Shown piece by piece: positions 59,823 to 64,000 of a DNA stretch of 64,000 bases. The DNA comes from Isoetes taiwanensis (Eukaryota; Streptophyta; Lycopodiopsida; Isoetales; Isoetaceae), in assembly GCA_021234155.1 (NCBI GenBank), contig JAJEKV010000083.1:4803853-4867852 (forward strand). The letters are read 5' to 3'. The notes under the pieces were generated by a model. That model saw only the letters and a program-made list of their open reading frames with translations. It was not told the DNA's origin and ran no database searches. Each line of letters starts with the position of its first letter. Positions within the stretch are counted from its first letter, which is position 1. The position numbers were made by a program, and so were the translations under genes.

Positions 59823-62800
59823 ATGGCGTCCATCAAAGGCCCTATAAAGACCATTGTGGTGCTGGTAATGGAGAACAGCTCCTTTGATCACATGTTAGGA
59901 TGGTTCAATAGAATCAATCCAGAAATAGATGGTCTCCAAGCAACATATTGCAATCCTCTCAACACAAGTGATCCAAACTCAGAGCAAGTATATGTGTCAG
60001 ATGCTGCAGAATATGTAGATCCAGATCCAGGGCATTCATTTCAAGCAATAAGGCAGCAAATTTTTGGCAGGGATGATGATACATCTTCTGCACGTTATGA
60101 AGAAGATAGGAAGACCAAGGTGGCAAGAAAGGTGTTACGCCACATGCCTATAATTCCTCGCCTTCGTCATATGTTTCGATCGCCAACCCTAGCAGATTTC
60201 ATGGATTATCATGCAAGGCATCGTAGCACTGATGGAAAAATGAGAATACCTGCTGATGGGGCTTTGTGGAAATGTATAGAAGAGAAGTGGCCTATATTTG
60301 CATCAGAACCTCGCAACGTTAGACTTGGGCTAGGGATTGATGGTGTTTGCCCATGGGGGAATAGATCATCCTCACATAGCGTGTGGCCTGTGGCAATTGT
60401 GAATTATAATATCCCACCATGGATGGCCACAAAGCCTGGTCACATCATGCTGACTTTGGTCATTCCAGGTATGTATGTTGTATATAAGTTTATTTTTACT
60501 TTGTATTAAGTATAAAATGGGTTATTACAGGAAAGTACAAAGTGAAAAATATGGATGTATACTTAGAACCTTTAGTAGAAGAACTTGAGATCTTGTGGAA
60601 GGGAGTGCATATGTATGACATCTCTAAACCTCCACATGACTTCATATTCCATGGGATGTTATGCTTTACTCTTCATGATTATCCAGGTTTTTCTGAAGCT
60701 TCAGGTATGATATAGTAAGAGTGCAAAAGTATCAGAGTTCAATTATTATTTTAATACTTTACCTTTTATTCTCATTGCAGGTCTACAAACAAGTGGTGCA
60801 TGTGGATGCCCATCTTGTGGGACTAGCTTGACTTCTTATAGGTCAAAATATCTGAAAAAACAAATATATTTGGGGCATAAAAAATATTTGCCAGAGGGCC
60901 ATTCTGCGCGTGGCTCTAATCGGGGCGTCGAAGCCAAAGCGATGGACACCCAAGGATTGGTTGGATGCTTGGCAAGAGATGAATCCCAATGTGGATTACT
61001 TGACTGGTTATAAAGATGCCAATGCGAAAACTCCTCCTGGAATGAAGAGGTTATCTATATTTTATAGGTTGGAATACTGGATTGGCTTGGAGTTGGTTCA
61101 TTTGCTAGATCCTATGCACATTTTCAAGAATGTTGCTCATTCTCTTTGGCAGCATTTAACAGGAGAATGGGAAACCTTGGGTGCTAGAATGGATCTGAAA
61201 GAGCAAAAAATAAAAAAGAAATACTGGCCCATCAAGAGGATGGGCAAGAAGACTCTGGCATGGAAACAAGGTGCATGGGTTCTAGGAAAGAAACAACAGG
61301 TTGAAGTGAACAAGAGGATAGCAAAGGTGCGCACGCCAACTGGATATGGAGCTTCTTTGAGAAAGGCATTTACTAAAAAAGGTATCCTCATTGGATTAAA
61401 GACACATGATTGGCACAAGTTTCTTCAGGTATATTTTGGTTCTTGTGCTTTTATTTCTTGGAATAAATATATTGCAACATATGTAATGATATTTCATGGA
61501 CTTTGCAGCATATACTTCCATGTGTGATAGGTGACTTCTTGACCCCACAAGTAAGAAGCATTATATTTCGATTAGGTAAATTTGCAAGGTGGGTCTCCTC
61601 CAAAGAAATTGAAGTGGCCGAGATATCAAAAGTGGAGGAGGAAGTGATTATACTGCTTTGTGACATTGAGAAGGAGTTTCCCACCAGTTTCTTTGACCTC
61701 CAGGTACTACTGATTAAATTCTACATAACTACTATAAGTACAATTTTATTTCTAGCAACTATAAGTACAATTGACAATTTGCTTACATATATAGGTACAT
61801 CTATTGATGCATATTCCAAATGAGATAAGGTTGGCGGGACCTGCTCCTAGCAGATGGATGTTTTTTCTAGAGCGCTACATGAAGGTGCTCAAAAGCTTTG
61901 TGCGTCAAATGGCAAAACCAGAGGGTTGCATGGCGGAAGGACATCTTGTGCAAGAAACATTATTTTATTTAAATGATGCCACTACCGCATGCCATCCAGG
62001 TGGTCCTAAATTATGGGAAAACGAAGAACCCAAAGAGATTACGGCAGAAGTATTACAAGGTAATGGAGTAGAACGAAGTTTGGGTGATGACATGCTTAAT
62101 GCTATAAGCACATTTGTCCTTAATAATACTGCAAGTTTGCAACCATGGAGAGACTTGTATGAAATCGCGAAGGAGAATGCATGTAGAAGGCCAACAGGAC
62201 GATCAATGGGACAAGTTAGTTTTCCAGATGTTATGGATAATGCATGGTTGTTGGCTCGTATGGACGAAGCTAAAGATCATGGCCAAGATATTCCAGATGA
62301 TGATTACGAGCTTGCCCTTGGTTGTAGCAAGAAGGTATAAAACTATAAACCTTTGGTCCTAAGTTTCATTCTCTTTATATTATATTATTCATAACTGTTG
62401 TAATTTGCTTCTAGGCACGATTCTATACTTCAATGTGGGCATACGGCCAGCATTTTCGCATCAACAATGTTGATAAGTGTAGAGTTACATTTGATTCAGG
62501 GATCAGTGCAGAATTTGAACAGAAAAGTCAATCCAGTAACAGGGATCGCAACCTTCTGGAGAGTAATCTGGATTATGTGGGAATCCTGACAGACATTATC
62601 GAGTTGGATTATCGTAGCTTTCATGTAAATGTTTTGAAGGCACGATGGTTCAAAGTTGTATATAGAGGTCGTGGCAAAACAGTTAGGACTCATCCATCCG
62701 GATTTCCAGAAGTGGATTCTTCAAAAGTATTGGCTGAAATGAAAGAACCTTTCGTGTTTCCAAGTCAGGTTGAGCAGACATTTATCCATGAGAATCCTAA

Positions 62801-63389
62801 TGACACAAACTGGTGGATTGTCGTACATTGTCAACCAAGAGCTCGACGTATAATTGCTTTATCTGTAGCTGATATTGATGATGTTGCTGATGGTGGTGGT
62901 GGAGGAGGAGGAGCAGGAGGAGCAGGAGCAGGAGCAGGAGGAAAAGCAGGAGGAGAAGCAGAAGCAGAAGCAGAAGGAGAAGGAGAAGGAGAAGGAGAAG
63001 GAGAAGGAGAAGGAGAAGGAGAAGGAGAAGGAGAAGGAGAAGGAGTAGCTATTGAAGAGGAGAATGCATATTTGGGAGAAGGTTATCTCGAAGGTGATTT
63101 GCCTGAGGATGATACAGATGAGCATGTTTCTGTAGAATCGCCATTGGCACTTTCACAGAGGAAGCAAACTGAAGAAGTGAATTATATGCCCCGATCTCCA
63201 TTTAATTCGCCAATCCATGTCCGTGACCATGATGAGGATTATATCGAAGATGAAGAAGTTGTTGGACATGCACATGATCATTCTGAGGCAATTAGAGGTT
63301 TGGCTCTTCGTTTATGTCTAGACGACGATGAGATAGATGACATTGAGCATGATCTAGGCGAACAAGTTGATGTGTTCACACATGAATAA
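59823..63389 (+). CDS. CACTA TNP2-type transposase with phospholipase C N-terminus
   Basis: Exons: 59823-60470, 60532-60705, 60781 to about 61429, 61509-61702, 61796-62335 and 62416-63389. Residues 1-90 ([58 protein letters not shown]) match the first exon of plant non-specific phospholipase C. From about residue 100 it is TNP2 transposase: [60 protein letters not shown], then the DxY segment [18 protein letters not shown] and [10 protein letters not shown]. Later come DUF4218 ([20 protein letters not shown]), DUF4216 ([16 protein letters not shown]) and an acidic tail with a Gly-Glu repeat. A frameshift or small deletion at about 60905-60935 (HSARG to [10 protein letters not shown]) suggests it is no longer functional. 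The usual N-terminal transposase-associated zinc finger is absent. Confidence 0.8.
62970..63045 (+). repeat. GGAGAA microsatellite coding for Gly-Glu repeat
   Basis: About eleven GGAGAA units stay in frame within the transposase C-terminal region and encode alternating Gly and Glu, after a Gly/Ala-rich lead (GGGGGGGAGGAGAGAGG). Length variation here would keep the frame. Confidence 0.85.
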
Positions 63390-64000
63390 TCAACTTTGTA
63401 ATCTTATATTGCTATTACTATTATGGTTTAGTTTATTTGATCTTGAGTGTTTTCTTTTCAAATTTATCTCTAAATTATTGAACTATAATGCCTTGTAGAT
63501 TTTGAGAAGCTACAGGTCCCTCTTCTTTCCACACTCGTCCTTCAAGATCGTTCTTCAAGGAAAGCATCGCTTTCTCATTCCATCCGTTGAGAACAGAGAC
63601 AAGCATTAGTCGAAATGCAGCCTACAAGAGCAGTCTAGATTGAAGTGGCATTTTTTTCACCTTTTTGAATTCTATGAATTCATTTATTCATCATTTAACT
63701 CTATTCCTGGAGTTGGATTGTATTATATGTTATGTACATTACAAGTATTTCGTATTTGATGAGTCTTGTCGTTCTGATAGGTTTGCTCCCTTGTCCATAT
63801 TGCTAACTCTTCACCAATTACTATTCCTCTTCATCCAACTAGTTCTCGGGTATCCAAATCATACCAAGTAATATCCCTTGGGGCAGTACTATATCTTATG
63901 TATGGATACACAACACAATTTTCATGAATTACTAGATATAAAATGTGATGGCATTCTGTTATAAGTCTTAAGAAAATGTTGTAGCAACTTAGTTATACTA
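63390..64000. other. 3' flank of the CACTA transposase gene
   Basis: AT-rich, no gene seen. It is expected to be element interior, since the right terminus has not been reached. Confidence 0.45.

Larger units (their letters stand above)
57274..64000 (+). mobile_element. CACTA (En/Spm) transposon, right end beyond the window
   Basis: Begins CACTACAAGAGGATAGGGGT at 57274 inside a LINE codon; the preceding GTG would be one copy of a 3-bp target duplication. Subterminal sequence at 57600-57920 carries repeated words such as CTTGTGTCAATTTA and GCATCAAAACTTTG. Inside are a TNP2-type transposase gene (59823-63389) and short minus-strand exons (58153-58509). No right terminus (ending TAGTG) was seen by 64000. 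Confidence 0.8.

Noticed and set aside
62859-63125. Minus-strand open frame rich in Ser-Phe
   Set aside because: It is the antisense of the Gly-Glu microsatellite in the transposase tail.

Overview
The window looks like a repeat-rich nuclear segment of a land plant, most likely a fern or another large-genome non-seed plant. The plant assignment rests on an NB-ARC/LRR resistance gene, a HESO1-type nucleotidyltransferase gene, the first exon of a plant non-specific phospholipase C, a CACTA (En/Spm) transposase with DUF4218 and DUF4216 regions, plant LINEs and Ty3/gypsy elements with an initiator-tRNA primer site. The fern suggestion is an inference from two transposase-like families better known to me from animals, fungi and non-seed plants. 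No bacterial, plastid or mitochondrial block was seen.

Layout. 1-1010: broken LINE reverse transcriptase (- strand). 3826-6330: Ty1/copia remnant. 9861-11213: 3' part of a LINE (- strand). 13604-16729: multi-exon HESO1/URT1-like gene (- strand) with a near-perfect 100-bp fold-back just upstream. 18807-33171: an LTR of one family, split by a complete element of a second family (19487-32308, perfect 5-bp target duplication CACAC). That second element's own 3' LTR is split again by about 2.7 kb. 33787-41315: a divergent gene pair, a ParB-like plus beta-class DNA methyltransferase gene (-) and a DUF7869-type transposase-like gene (+). 41600-42480: Ty3/gypsy pol tail with chromodomain-like end (- strand). 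46000-48163: a second transposase-like gene, cut off by a 2.2-kb duplicate of 27795-29985. 51679-54363: NLR gene. 55064-57273: LINE ORF1 and start of ORF2, interrupted by a CACTA element that runs from 57274 past the window end.

The best candidate for an undescribed system is 33.8-41.3 kb. The two genes share a 325-bp divergent promoter. The promoter and four of the five methyltransferase introns carry more than a dozen copies of an 18-bp palindrome, consensus GTGTATTCCGGAATACAC, that I did not notice elsewhere in the window. The methyltransferase joins a ParB-like domain to a permuted N4C/N6A methylase, an architecture familiar from phages and bacteria. I infer a DNA transposon carrying its own sequence-recognition and methylation module. 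This copy is damaged: each gene has one in-frame stop and about three apparent frameshifts, several in homopolymers, so sequencing error must be excluded. Its ends were not found.

The second highlight is the CACTA transposase gene at 59823-63389. Its first 90 residues are the N-terminus of a non-specific phospholipase C, in frame with the TNP2 region, which looks like gene capture by a transposon.
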